The position numbers were made by a program, and so were the translations under genes. Positions 11,816-23,879 of a stretch of DNA of 64,000 nt are shown here, in pieces. This stretch comes from Posidonia oceanica. Taxonomy: Eukaryota; Streptophyta; Magnoliopsida; Alismatales; Posidoniaceae. How positions within the stretch are numbered: position 1 is the first letter of the stretch; the number at the start of each line of letters is the position of its first letter. The notes under the pieces were generated by a model, which worked only from the letters and a program-made list of their open reading frames with translations, ran no database searches and was not told the origin of the DNA. The stretch is from contig JAZBRS010000054.1 in NCBI GenBank assembly GCA_037176725.1, forward strand, positions 11,922,001 to 11,986,000, read 5' to 3'.

Positions 11816-12940
11816 GTTGAAGATGTTTTAGTTAAGGTCAAGAACTTTGTTTATCTCGTAGACTTTGTAATCCTGGAAACCCAACCCCTGACCAACCTCA
11901 AAGGCCAGATTCCTATTATCCTAGGCTGACCATTTCTTGCTACTTCCAATGCCCTAATTAATTATTGGAATGATTCCATGAGGTTAAATTATGGAGACCT
12001 GACCATTACATTGAATATTTTTAATTTGGATAACAAATCGAGGTAGGAATCAAATGAAATAATTGAAGTTAACTTGATTGAGGATTTTTCAGAGGAAGAT
12101 GATTTAATAGAGGAGGAAATCGAACTTGACCCTGAATATTTTGACCAAGAATCTAAGAAAACATTTGACGATGAATTGATGATTATTGATGAAGTTAGCG
12201 GTCCAATCCAAAGTAAAACTCGCAAGTCTAATGGTTAGTACACCCCCCCTCCTAAGCGTATCATGACTGAGCCTAGACCAATTCTTAAGTTATCCATTGA
12301 GGAACCACCTACACTGGAGCTTAAACCTCTTCCGGAAAACCTCAAATATGCTTACTTAGGAAAAGAGCAGACCCTTCCTGTCATCATTGCAGCCAACTTG
12401 TCCTGGTATCAAGAAGAAGAATTGCTGACAGTCCTTAGGGAAAACAAGGAAGCCATAGGTTAGACCATGGCTAACATTAGGAGAATAAGCCCAATAATTG
12501 TTCAATATAGGATCCATTTGACAGAAGAGGCTCAACCCACTAGAGACCCAAAATGGCGGTTAAATCCAATCATGAAGGAAGTGGTCAAGAAAGACATATT
12601 GAAATGTCTTGATAATGGGATCATCTATCCCATCTCTGATAACTCCTGGGTTAACCCTGTCCAAGTAGTTCCAAAGAAATCTGGAATTACTATGATCCAA
12701 AATGAGAGCAATGAACTGATTCCCACTCGCATCCAAACAGGATGGCGAGTATGCATAGACTATAGGAAGCTAAATATGGCAACCAAGAAAGACCATTTTC
12801 CTTTACCATTCATTGATCAGATATTGAAACGGTTAGCCGGACATGAGTATTATTGTTTTCTTAATGGTTATTCCGGTTATAACCAAATTCCTATTGCTCC
12901 TGAGGGCATGACTCTCCTTGATCCTCAGTATCTTGGGTAA
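11816..12940 (+). pseudogene. Athila-A protease end and truncated RT fused to pol C-terminus
   Basis: It continues the protease (VKNFVYLVDFVILETQP, then PIILG and a stop), an acidic linker, and RT from YRIHLTEEAQPTRDPKWRLN through GWRVCIDYRKLNMATKKDHF to GYSGYNQIPIAPE. The next residues, GMTLLDPQYLG and stop, match the pol C-terminus of Athila-B ([11 protein letters not shown]). YVDD, RNase H and integrase are therefore deleted, with the junction at about 12900-12907. Stops at 11927, 12044, 12236 and 12461 further disable it. Confidence 0.9.
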
Positions 12941-14241
12941 GTAATGGTCATATCAAGTAAATATGTATAAATTGTACATAATTTTTCTCTTCTTAACAGT
13001 AAAAGCACTTCATCCCGAATCAGATATCATTGTTCTAATCTTATTTCATTTCATTGATCATATCATTTATTGCATACATTGAGGATAATACATAGTTTAG
13101 GTGTAGAGGGAGTCTTCTATGTCTTTTCATTTTCTTATTTCAAAAAAAATTTAAAAAAATCCAAAAAGATGTTTGCTTAGGTTATTTTACTTTATTTTTG
13201 AAAAGAAAAATTTTTGAAAAAAATTAGGAACTATCCACATTGGTCTAATCAATTAGGAGTGAATTAGTAACCTTGTGTTTGAAGTTCGAAAGTAAAACTG
13301 AGTAATTGGGAACCTTATAATTCAAAGAGTAGAGACAAAATTTGAAAAATAGTATCATCTAAAATATTTATAACTTATATGTATCTTATACTGCACTATC
13401 ACTCTAAGCCTTAGCTATGGGGAATAAAGGAAGACTTGAAACACCTTAGCAATAAAAAAATATCTAGCAATCACTGAGTAATTGGGTATCGTACTTTAAT
13501 AAGCATCGATATTCACGTAAAAATGTGATTAGAGGATAAACGAGAAAAAAAAAATCTAATAATCACTGAGTAACTGAGTATCGTGCATCAATAAACATTG
13601 ATATTCACGTACAAAAGTGATTAGAGAATGAAAAAAAATCTTGTCATTGTGGCCTTAGCTACTCGAGTGATTAAGTCCTTAGGGGTGTCTTCACATCTGG
13701 TGACCTAAAACCGTCTGATTTAGGATCCACTGACCTAAGCTCGCTAAATAGGTAGCTAAGAATAAAGTCTAAAAAAGCAAGACACGGCTCAACGAAATAA
13801 AATTGCTATGGTGGTAAGATTGGAATTGAAAACCCATGCTAAGGCCTATTTCACAAACACAATGTGCATATGAGTAAATTTTTAAGAAGATGATGTGAAA
13901 AATAAGACGGACTCTCTATGATGATAAGATGAAGGTTCTCAATAAAGGTTAAACCTGAGGATTAAGACACTTGTGAACTTTGGATCTTTTTAGTTGAGTA
14001 GGTTAATGTGGATACTATAGATTTTTCCTTTTTTACTTTCTTTATTTCTTGTTCTTTTTCTTCTAATATTTTGTTAGTAGATCCACTGCAAACCCTCACG
14101 AGACACCACTCATCTACTAGGGCAACTTAGGGGTTTAAAGGCTTGTTGTACGTGCTAAGTGCAATCGCGATTCCTATGAAAGTGAGTTAGGATTTTCATA
14201 TTTTTCATAGGATAGATTAGAGTCAGTTTGCTCGAGGACTA
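12941..14241 (+). other. Athila-A 3' untranslated region
   Basis: A long AT-rich 3' UTR between the pol end and PPT. Two diverged units of about 90 bp at roughly 13464-13640 each contain ATCACTGAGTAA and GATATTCACGTA; related units recur in Athila-B at 58320-58510 in reverse orientation. No genes are seen. Confidence 0.75.
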
Positions 14242-14265
14242 GCAAAAGAGAGGTATGAGGGTATT
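14242..14265 (+). other. Athila-A polypurine tract
   Basis: The purine-rich stretch CAAAAGAGAGGTATGAGGG ends directly before the 3' LTR start TGATGAGC. Confidence 0.75.
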
Positions 14266-15531
14266 TGATGAGCACATTATTGTTACATATTTCATGTCCC
14301 ATATTTATCTATTTTGTATATAAATAATGTTACTCGAAGTGTTTTGTGTAAATTTTGTAGAAACCTGAGGACTTGAAAAGAATTGAAAAAAAGAATGAAG
14401 AGAAATGAATAAAAGCTTAAAAAGAATTCAAATTCAGTTAAAGATATTATGAAGTAGAAAAGAAAATGATTTTTTGAAGTAGAAAAATATCTAGAGCTAC
14501 GTCGAGAAGTCAAATTCACATTTTCCACATGCGTCAATACTGGGATAAATATCAGCTAACGAATTGACCAAGTCAGATAAAATCTTGGCTGATGTGGACG
14601 CCTCGCAAGCACCTATTTGGTCAATCGTTATGATATTCAAATGAAAATATCTTGTATTTGAAATTAAAATTCAAATTTTGAAATCGGATTTGTGTTCGAC
14701 GTAAGGAAGCTTGTGTAAGTCTATAAAAGAGCCCATATTGTAGATCTAAGAAATCATCTTCCACCTTCTACGGCTTAGATTTTTCCTCTCTTGTATTTTG
14801 GAAAATCTTTAAGTGTTCTCTTAGTGTAATCTCAGTATTTATCAATAAAAGATTATTTTTTCTTCAATTATGTCTTTTATTTCGTGTCCTTTATTTGAGC
14901 TTTTATTTTCTGTTATCTTCATGAGTAGTTAAATTTCTAGATCTAGGATTGAGATGAAATTCATGTGAATTGAGATATTATGATTAAGTATTTTTCTTTC
15001 TCTTGTACTCTGTTGCTATGATTTTGTAGACCGGATGTATATTGCATAGATCATTCATCATTCGATAAACTTTGATAGGCTAATATTGAATTAATCTTTT
15101 TAGCCTATACTTAGGAAAGAATGAAATGGGGGTTATGTATATAATCTCGGATCTATTATATATCATTTGATTTATTTGGCTCTATGTATTTTTATTCCTT
15201 ACTTGATATTCTATGATACATTGCATATAGTGTATGCTTGTTAGGGTAAAAATCATTTAATCAAATATTGAGATCTAAAATAAGAGATAGAGTATATTTA
15301 ATCATACATTCTCAACTTCACATGAATGGATTCGAAACCCTAGGTTTTAATTAATTTGATTGCATCCTGATAGTTTAGTTTTAGCTTTTAAACATCAACT
15401 CTCCCAACCACTTTCAATAATTGATAGTTAATCTTTGTTTTTGAAACTCTTTTCTCTTGGGACCAACCTGTACTTGCATACGTACTAGATAATACGTCGT
15501 GCACTTACGGTTAATTAAAACGTATACATCA
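14266..15531 (+). repeat. Athila-A 3' LTR
   Basis: A 1266-bp partner of 4852-6137, followed by TSD CAGGT. Confidence 0.93.
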
Positions 15532-15536
15532 CAGGT

Positions 15537-15920
15537 GGAGCTCGAGTTGAAATCACATGCTTCAGTACAGTCACATATTGACCTTTTTCCTGGTTCAGAA
15601 GAAGATGATGAATAAATTATTACAATAGATTGCATTGCAAGAGGTAGTAAACGAGGAGTGATGAAGCCACCCTCTAGATACGTAGAGTTTGCGTTTGTAC
15701 ATGCATTATCAGTAATTGAGGAAACTTGTGATGCAGGAGAGCCGAGCAGTTTTTCAAAAGCTATTTCATAATAAGAGTTTATAATGGAGTCTCTTCATAC
15801 TACAGAGACAGAGTACAGAGCAACGACAAAAGGGATTAAAGTGGCCGACATAATGACAAAGCCTCTTCCATTGACCAAGTTCAAAGAAGGTGTGAACTTG
15901 ATTGGCTTGTGCAGTACATG
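15537..15920 (+). pseudogene. Copia-A RT start and RNase H end, fused by deletion
   Basis: After Athila-A the copia text resumes. MKPPSRYVEFAFVHALSVIEE is replaced abruptly by SLHTTETEYRATTKGI and then ADIMTKPLPLTKFKEGVNLIG, the C-terminus of copia RNase H. The RT catalytic core (YVDD) and most of RNase H are deleted. Several stops are present. Confidence 0.82.
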
Positions 15921-16002
15921 ATATAGCATGTCTGGCAGAGAGAGATGAAGAATGATCATATTCATAATGTAAGAGATGGAATTTCAAGTCAATGTGGAGA
16001 TT

Positions 16003-16562
16003 TGTTGAGTTTGACTTGAAATTACTTGAGCGGACGTCTACGTGGACGTCCGCTGCGAGACTGCTTTCCCACAGAGATTTTGCATATATCCGCCGAACAC
16101 TACCATACCAATAGGGTTTGAGCAGACGTCTGCTAATGGAGAGCTTGATGGCTAAAGAGAAACGGATGTCCGTTGAGCCTGTAGTTTGAATCTAAGGTCT
16201 AGTGGACGTCCCTAGTGGGAAACTTTTTCCAAAAGGAATCTATTTTACCCTACCTATATATATACCCTTATGTTGGAATTTTAGGGTAGAGTTGTTTTCC
16301 CCAACCCTTGAGAGTCTTTGGTGCCAGCGGCTCTCTCTAGGATAAGGATTTTGATCTTCTCTCTTCTCCAAATCTCTTGTGCCTTGTACTTATCTTTCAT
16401 CATAGTGAAATCTCTCTCTCTACCCTAAGAACGTAGACCCTTTGATAGAACCTCGTAAATTCTTGTTCTTGTGTGTGTGCTTTAGTTTGTTGTGGTTTTC
16501 TTTATTTACCCTTTATTATTTGATTCTTGTTCTTGAAGCCAAGGAGGATAATTTCCCTAACA
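16003..16562 (+). repeat. Copia-A 3' LTR
   Basis: A 560-bp LTR from TGTTGAG to CTAACA, preceded by the purine-rich tract AATGTGGAGATT (15991-16002) and followed by TSD CTATA. It contains a 24-bp palindromic unit at 16030-16053 (GCGGACGTC, six bases, GACGTCCGC). Confidence 0.93.
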
Positions 16563-16567
16563 CTATA

Positions 16568-17331
16568 AATTAAACTACCTCATGTGTTATCTTCGAAATT
16601 CTCATAATCTTTATAATTTTTGAAACAAACTAGCTTGGTGGGGATGAATACATCCCATCAATCCCTGCCCCCATGGTATAGATCCACGAATAATGGTGTC
16701 TCCTCACATTCTATCTTGAACTTATTTTATCATGTAGTATTGAGTTTCACCTACATATTAAAAAGATGTCTCATTACTTCTAAAGATATCTTACACAATT
16801 GAAGAATCATGTCTCATTACTACTGAAAATATGTCTCCCAGATTACAAATCATGTCTCATATTACTTGAATCATGCCTCATACTTCAAGAATCAAGTTAC
16901 AATACATATTAACACATGATATCATTACAGTTAAAGAATCATGTCTCATTACTTCTGATAACATGTCTCCTAGCTCACAAATCATGTTTCATTACTCATA
17001 AACCATGTCTTTCATTACACAAGAAATCATATCTCTCATTATATTAAAACACACAGTAAAAAATCAAAATCACGACTCATTACACATTAAATGATGTCAC
17101 CCAACTCAAGAATCACGTCTCATTATAAATGAAATCATGTCTCGATCGATTGTTAGTAAATGACAATGGAAATTGTGAAGATGTTAAGATTAATGTATAG
17201 ACAAAAATTCACCAATATATAAGGTAAAGAAATAAAAAAGATAAGATGAAATCACATTCATACAACTCTATTTCATTAATACTCCTTTTTGAAATGAAAA
17301 TGAATATTTTACACACTTTCTACCTATCCTA
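16568..17331. repeat. Noncoding DNA with ATCATGTCTCATTAC minisatellite
   Basis: From about 16745 to 17150 a degenerate unit of 20-35 bp built on AATCATGTCTCATTAC recurs more than ten times with variable spacers. No coding frame is credible. Function unknown. Confidence 0.7.
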
Positions 17332-17497
17332 TTAATAATAACTACAAACGAGGAGTGGAGCGAAGTGGCGATAGTGCTGTGAAGGAGGCATGACAAGAAT
17401 GGAAGTCATGGATGAATGGCAGGCACGGTGGCGTTGCATGATGTGGAGGGTCGATGGACACGACGGTGTTGGATGATGTGAAGGGTTAGTAGTTGAG

Positions 17498-17623
17498 CGA
17501 GAGCGAGAGAGAGAGAGAGAGAGGGAGGACGTGAGGAGAAAGGGAGAGAAAGAGAGAGAGAGAGACAGAGAGAGGGAGGGAGGACGAGGACGTAAGAGAG
17601 GGGGAGGGAGGGAGGGGGAGGAC

Positions 17624-17654
<31 letters not shown>

Positions 17655-17655
17655 A
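17498..17655. repeat. (GA)n-rich microsatellite tract
   Basis: Several GA runs separated by GGGAGG interruptions. The Ser/Leu-rich minus-strand frame over it is low-complexity and not a gene. Confidence 0.9.
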
Positions 17656-19427
17656 GGGGTTAGAGTGTTTGAGGAAGAAGAAGGGGAATTTATAGGAAGG
17701 ATGATATGGAAATGAGAAAATGGGAATGATCATTTCTTGTAAAAATCAAAATAAGTGACTCTATGTTGTCAATTTCACTTTGGAATGGAATTATTTTACC
17801 AATTTTACCAAAATATACCACCTTATGGCCATTAAACAATAGGATACTTTTATCAAAAAATAAATAAATAAAGATGTAATCAGTGATAGTGGGAGAAAGA
17901 AAAAAATTGAAGTTATGTTAAATTGAAGTTGATACCCTCAACATCCATCATTTTCTGAAGACATTTTCTTTTCCTTTTCCAGCGTATAATCTATTCAACA
18001 AACAAAGATGGCCTCGACAATTCAACTAAGAAACTCCCAGAACAAATGTCAGAAAAAGATGAAGTCTATACGTTAATAAACAACCAATTCACAAATCACA
18101 ATTAGAATTTTATTTTTTTTCTCCTTTATCTACAAAGATGTTTTTTTCAACAAATTAAAAAAAAAAAAATACAAGTAGGTGCCTGCAAGTGAACTCTCCT
18201 CCTCATCTTTCTCTGGGCACATCTAAAAGAGCTTACAAAATTATCATGCCTCTCGTTTCTAAAAAGTGGGCTAGCATATTTACAACAATTGGGAACTGCT
18301 TTAGATTTCTTTCACATAAGGTGGGATCCGCCCATCTCATGACCCAGGAATAAAGCTCATTCTCCAGTCTCCTAATGATTCACTAGTACAAGAATACAAT
18401 TCTACAAACGTCTGACATCAGTCTATTGCATGCATGACAAGTAAACAAACATATCAGCAAATGTCATGCAAAAACCAGTAGAACATGTAATGTTCTACTC
18501 ATACCCATCTGCTATTTCAATATAGTTTTAGAAGGAAAAAAAATGCAGCATGTACTCTTCTGCACTTACTAAAACAAATCTTTTCGAATGACCACTGAAT
18601 TTGGCTATTCTATAGTATGGGCACTTTCATGTTTCAGGGCAGTATTATATCTGTGTTATTTGTTTGATTTATTATTTGATGTAAATATTAGAAAATATGT
18701 ATATACACAAGCGGAACAGTGAAAATCTATAAAGAAAATAAATAAGAAAACAAATAATCTCAAACACAGAACGATTTATGTAATTCAACAATAGCTTATG
18801 TTCAAAGATGGATGAGAAAGGAGAGACCATTGTAGTTAAAAGAGTATAAGAGAGAAAGGAAATCTTCCAAGAAGAAGAAGCAAACCTTAGAGATCTAATA
18901 CATCTAAAAGAGATGATGGCAACACAATACCTACGTTAGTTTCTCTATTATCTTGTTCAAGTCTATTTTACCCTAATACATATGGTTCATATATATAAGG
19001 GTGTACACGGTTTGATTCAGTTTGAGGTTTTCCATAAAGGTCGATTTGAATAATTTTCAAATCAAACCGAACCATTTTACCTATTGGAACCAAACTAAAC
19101 CAAACCACTCAAAATCGGTTTGATTCGGTTCGATTTGTAGTTTAACCTTTTAATAAAAAATATACAAATAATAAGATTTTTTTAACACATATAATGTTAA
19201 TTAGATTTCTTATATTCTTTTAATATAATGTTATTATATATAATCTAATTATGTAACATGTATAATGGTACCATATAATGTAACATGTTACATATATTAA
19301 TACTAGATTTAAATATTTAATGTATCTATATAACCTATCGTTTCGTTTCGGTTCAGTTCGATTAAACCGTCCTTGGAACCATAAATCGAACCATATGGAT
19401 CGGTTTGGTGATATTTCAAATCGAACC
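17656..19427. other. Noncoding DNA, diverged repeat remnants
   Basis: No gene is seen. At 19000-19427 many words of the GGTTCGATT/AATCGAACC type occur on both strands and resume at 21197-21290. They probably belong to one old DNA transposon or foldback element split by the solo LTR, but its ends are not clear. Confidence 0.5.
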
Positions 19428-19785
19428 TGTAGATATCCTATTTTCGCATTTCCGAGAGTTCTCTAAAAATAGGAACCTCTGAAGTGCCCTAGATCACACG
19501 ACTAAGGCTTAATAACACATTTTTCAGGTTTTCTATGATTTGCTTAAAAACATTACCGGTCTTTACTTCCCTCAAGGTCGTTAGCTGTGGCAGAGCTAAC
19601 TTGCTCAAACTAGTGACAGATCTGAGTACCTTGAACACTCTTTATTTCTACTCAAATTAGTGGCAGATTTGAGTTAAAAAATATGTTTTTATGATTTCAT
19701 GGAACTTTTGAAGTTTTTCGGGCTTTTAACGAGTTTCTCTGAATCAATATGAAAGACAGGGCTAAAAATGCAAAAAGTTTAGCCC

Positions 19786-19866
19786 GTTGCCTCTATATGC
19801 GGTGACATGTCTAGTAGCCATTCAGAGTGGCGACTAGCATGTGTTGTCGCCACTGATACAGGCGAC
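19786..19866. repeat. Three 21-bp palindromic units
   Basis: Units at 19786-19806, 19814-19834 and 19846-19866 are exactly 21 bp. Arms are GTTGCC/GGTGAC, GTAGCC/GGCGAC and GTCGCC/GGCGAC, each around a different 9-bp core. Confidence 0.85.
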
Positions 19867-20183
19867 GAGCATCCTGCCACTCTCTCTCACCATATTTTGT
19901 CATCCTGGACATTAATATAATACATGGGACTTTTATAGAGTATTATAACATTTTTCCTGTAATTATTGACATTTCTACGATTTTCTAAGTATTTAATATA
20001 TGGTATAATCTATATATCATATAAAATAAATAATTAAAGAAGATTCTAGAAAATCCTAGAGATTTGGATGACAACTGGATTTTTATTTCGATTTTTTGTC
20101 ATGATTTTAATGTGTTAAATATATTAAATATCCCTTAAAATAAAAAACACATTTAAAATCGGTCTAGAATGTTCCAACAGCTA

Positions 20184-20465
20184 GGCGCCAGTGTAAGCGG
20201 CGACTGAATGACGTGGACTCATTTGACTCCTTTAAATCTGAACTTTCATCTTGTCCGCGCACTAGCTAGGCGCCTGTGCCAGCGGCGACTTGCTGACGTG
20301 GACCCTTGTTTGACTCGGTCAGACGAGAATATTTGAGTCCTAGGCGCCTGTGCAACCAGCGGTTTGCTGATGTGGATCCTTCTTTGACTCAGTCAGCGTG
20401 CATCTACATCATTTCTACGTCATTAATCTGAGATATTTGTGTTTGTTGCCGGTCATATAGGCGAC
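20184..20465. repeat. 21-bp palindromic units, second cluster
   Basis: Units of 21 bp at 20184-20204 and 20269-20289 (GGCGCC...GGCGAC) and 20445-20465 (GTTGCC...GGCGAC), with a degenerate 23-bp one at about 20343. Each of the first two is followed by TGACGTGGA and a TTTGACTC word, so a longer unit of about 80 bp is also repeated. Confidence 0.8.
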
Positions 20466-21195
20466 TTGCTATAAATATCTAATTTTTCTAGAAACTTCTT
20501 AGATCTGATCCACTCGTGCTCCCACACGTCTATAAATAGACCCCGAGAGCTACTACTCAAGGGGAGGCAGATCTAAAAGTCAGAGTCATCTTCTGAGAGT
20601 TGGGGAGAAACTTTCTATTGTTGTGAGATCCATAGATGAAGAGAGAATGAGAGAGAGATTCTGAGAGATCCTTAACCCCCACTCTACCCAAATCTAGAGA
20701 TTATCAATCCCATATCCCAGAGATCATCAAGCCTAGATCCTGAGCCTAGCCGGAGCTCCGACCGTGCCTCCACTTCCTCATTCCACACCACAGAGTACGA
20801 AGGTGAAGGGAGTATCTTTTTCCAATCTATTTTATTTCATTTGTATTCCTTAATTAGGACCTATAGCATATGCATGCGGGGAACCACCCTCGGTTAGTAT
20901 TAGATTCATTTATTTACGTTATTTCTTGTTTATCTGATCTGCTTACTACACCTGGACTTATCTAGATCTACTCTTATTTGTTTTGAAGGAAAGGAATATC
21001 TCACGCAACACGAGGACGCTGCTGGACGACATCCTGCTGTTGATTCAGTGAGTCGACGACCCACATCATCCACATCTCCTCCAGGCATCTTGTCAACCAA
21101 CATCAAGCGAATCGACAAGTGACGGTCATAATAAGTTGACGACATCGTAGAAGTGTTGTCATCTTCATCTAAATACCCCTAAATCCACATCCACA

Positions 21196-21762
21196 GAATC
21201 GAACCTTTGAATTTGAAAATCCGAGTCGAACTACTAAAAATGGTTCGATTCGGTTAACCAGTTTAAACGATTTAGATGTGCATCTCTATATATATGGGAG
21301 AAACATTTCTACTCTTTCACGAATTAAAGATAATCCTTAAATTTAAATTTGAAGCCAAATATAAAAAAAAATAAGATAAGAAAATCTAAATCGTGTCAAA
21401 TCAAACATCTTATTTTAATTGCTTTGCCCCTCTTCAATAAACACATTTCCAAAAATCACGTGGGTAGTACATTAAAATTTGAAATTCATGACATACTCAA
21501 CAGTCAGAGGGGCTAGCGTGAGACTACTCCTGTTTGGCGTGATCATTCTGCATGGAAAGAAGAGCTCCATTATCTTCTCCATTGTTGATAAATGCCAAGC
21601 ACATTACACGAGAGATCTCTCTTCATTCCTCAATCATCTTGGTCCTGTACTCTTTCATAAAAACCATAGCATATATACCTCCATGCATCAATCCAGATGC
21701 ACTCAGTAAAGGCACGAGAGCAAAAAAAAAACCTAGAAATAAAAAAGACTGAAGAAAAAGAA

Positions 21763-21808
<46 letters not shown>

Positions 21809-23879
21809 AAGAAGAAAAATAAGTGTTCTTGAGCAATATATATTATTTTTTTAGACTTCTTACAGCGGGCAGAGAGAGAGAGAGAGTGTGTACCATGCCA
21901 AATTCAAAGAAGACAGGAGCATGTCTTCAGTCTTGACATGACATGGAATGTTGTTTATACATATATGAGAATGTTTGCTAGATTCCTGGCTATCACCAGA
22001 GAGGAATTGTGTTCAGACAGACGACAAAGATAATAATTTTTTCAACTGATGATATGTATAATCACAATGAGATATTAAACATGTGCTAACAATAGCAAAT
22101 AGAGCTTCCTATGATAAGAGACTTCAATTTAATTTAAGTTCAAATAATACAATCTGTTCTTTGCTCAAATCATACAAGAGGAACCGTGCAAGGCTCCAAA
22201 ATATTAGGTGATGCGTTCTGTGTATTTCTTGGAGGTCAAGTGTAATAAGCGGCATGTGATTCTTTCGGGGGTGTCTTGGTCGCAGTCAAAAGCTTGAGTC
22301 TTCTATGGTCTAAAGGACACCTACAACAAAGGACATTCAAATAATTAGAAGGGCAAAAGCACCCTGAAATTCTCACAAAAGGAGTGCTTGAATGAAGGGA
22401 TACAGTCATATGGGTTCAGGAAGAAAAGAAAGAAAACTCTTTTTCCTACTCTAACGGTAGCAGAACCATGGAAACTAGAGTTAAAGTGTGAAAATTTTGG
22501 AAAAGAAAAGGTAAGTTTTTATTTTCTTTTTCTCCACTACCCTTCTCTTTATGTCTCTTACCAAAAACCTCCCTTTTTTCCCAAGGTCCCAAGGAGACTT
22601 CAAACTAATGTAAAAATCAAACTAATGACATCCTCTCTCAATCAATCTTCCTCTCTGATTAAAGTAAAGCACCAAAACAAAGCAACATTAAAAGTAATAC
22701 ATGGCATCATCTGCTCAAAAGCTGCCCGCATTTTAATGCAACCTTCCATGAGCATCTTTGTGGGAGTTTTTAATAGGCGACCATGTGGCTAAAAGCAAAT
22801 AGCTTTGGACACAGACATATACACCTCTGAATATTTTTGGCAGTCCAAAACTTTAGAACATGGAAGAAAGAAGTGATCCTTGAGTTTGAAATGACAATGG
22901 GATTTTACCTTATGAAAACTCTCCTTTCCGTGAGAGCTTTTTTGTAGATCACATCAACCACCTTATGTGTCCTTCACTAACAATTCTCTTTACCTCCTCT
23001 ACTATCACAAGATCACGTCCAAAAACACGCTTTTCTCTTCATACATATTGACCCAGTTTTTTATAGTCCACAAGTACTTGGGCTGGAAATCAGGCAGGCC
23101 CACAAATAATATGAAGTTTGGTATCTGCAATCCGCGTGATGGCCTTGTTTACTCCTATTTCGCTGATAAGACCCATTGTGCTCTTTAAAAGCCTTTCAAA
23201 ACTACTTGAAGAAAAATAAGCATGAAAGTTTATTACGTGATAAAAAAAGAGTAATAATTATGTGACGTTAACAATCACTCCCTAAACAAAAGCTTTTCGT
23301 AATAACCGAATTCATCAAATATATTTGAAATTTAAGGGATAAACACAAAAACATATAATTGTCAAAATACGTCCCTCGTTTACAGAGGACAAACATTTCA
23401 TTTGAGAATGAAGGGCCAATGGAAATAAAAATTTCTCGGAACCAGCTGGCACCTGCATCCCTTTTTCATGGATACAAAATCTTTCTTTTACTAAAATGAT
23501 TGCTGTCACCTTTTAGATAATGAGTGTGGTATATCCATGATCAAAACACCATTCCACGGCAGTTAACCCCTCATAACATTCTAATGATTTACTATCAGTG
23601 TTTATCAGACTGCTTTTCATCAACCCCCCAAAATATTTGCTGAGGAAACAGTTGTGCAGAGCTCTTGCATGCATCAGCACCACACTAAATGGTTGTCAGG
23701 ACCCTATCTGGTTAACATGGAGCTGCAGGATCCAGCATTTGCTGAATTACTATGGTGACCAACGGTTGGATCTTCACTGGCTTGCAGCCAACTTGGAACA
23801 TTCCTGATCTGAGATGCAGCAACGAAGTCTAACTTGGGAGAGTATTCATTCGAATCTTGAGTAGCATCAACCGGGCTCC
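21196..23879. other. Intergenic DNA and probable 3' UTR of the IDM1-like gene
   Basis: No convincing coding frame. A GA microsatellite spans 21766-21806. The last few hundred bases before 23880 are presumably the 3' UTR of the minus-strand gene. Confidence 0.6.

Larger units (their letters stand above)
4852..15531 (+). mobile_element. Athila-A Ty3/gypsy retrotransposon, internally deleted
   Basis: LTRs run from TGATGAGCACA to ATACATCA, with 5-bp target copies CAGGT at 4847-4851 and 15532-15536. PBS, gag, protease, part of RT, PPT and both LTRs are present in plus orientation. The gag and RT sequences and the tRNA-Asp primer point to the Athila lineage. RT beyond PIAPE, all of RNase H and nearly all of integrase are deleted. 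A solo LTR (9347-11815) is inserted in the protease. Confidence 0.93.
2686..16562 (+). mobile_element. Copia-A LTR retrotransposon, decayed, hosting nested Athila-A
   Basis: LTRs begin TGTTGAGTTTGACTTG and end CCCTAACA. The 5-bp target duplication CTATA is at 2681-2685 and 16563-16567. Without the nested Athila-A (4852-15531 plus its TSD copy) the element is only about 3.2 kb. It keeps gag, protease, a little GAG-pre-integrase, the first residues of RT and the end of RNase H; integrase and most of RT are gone. It is a non-autonomous relic with stops in every domain. Confidence 0.93.
19428..21195 (+). mobile_element. Tat-like solo LTR
   Basis: 1768 bp from TGTAGATATCC to CATCCACA, flanked by GAACC and GAATC (one mismatch). 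Both flanks contain AATCGAACC, so a 9-bp duplication is also possible. TATAAATA at 20531-20538 followed by a pyrimidine/purine-rich leader is typical of an LTR promoter. The TGTAGATA start resembles the other Tat-type LTRs in the window. It contains several 21-bp palindromic units (19786-19866 and 20184-20465). No internal coding domains. Confidence 0.7.

Noticed and set aside
17332..17733. 133-residue Ser/Leu-rich frame on the minus strand
   Set aside because: It is translation of a (GA)n microsatellite.
19428..21195. Mutator-like element with 9-bp target duplication AATCGAACC
   Set aside because: No terminal inverted repeats of useful length. The flanks are full of this word anyway, and TG...CA ends with an LTR-style TATA promoter fit a solo LTR better. 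Not fully excluded.
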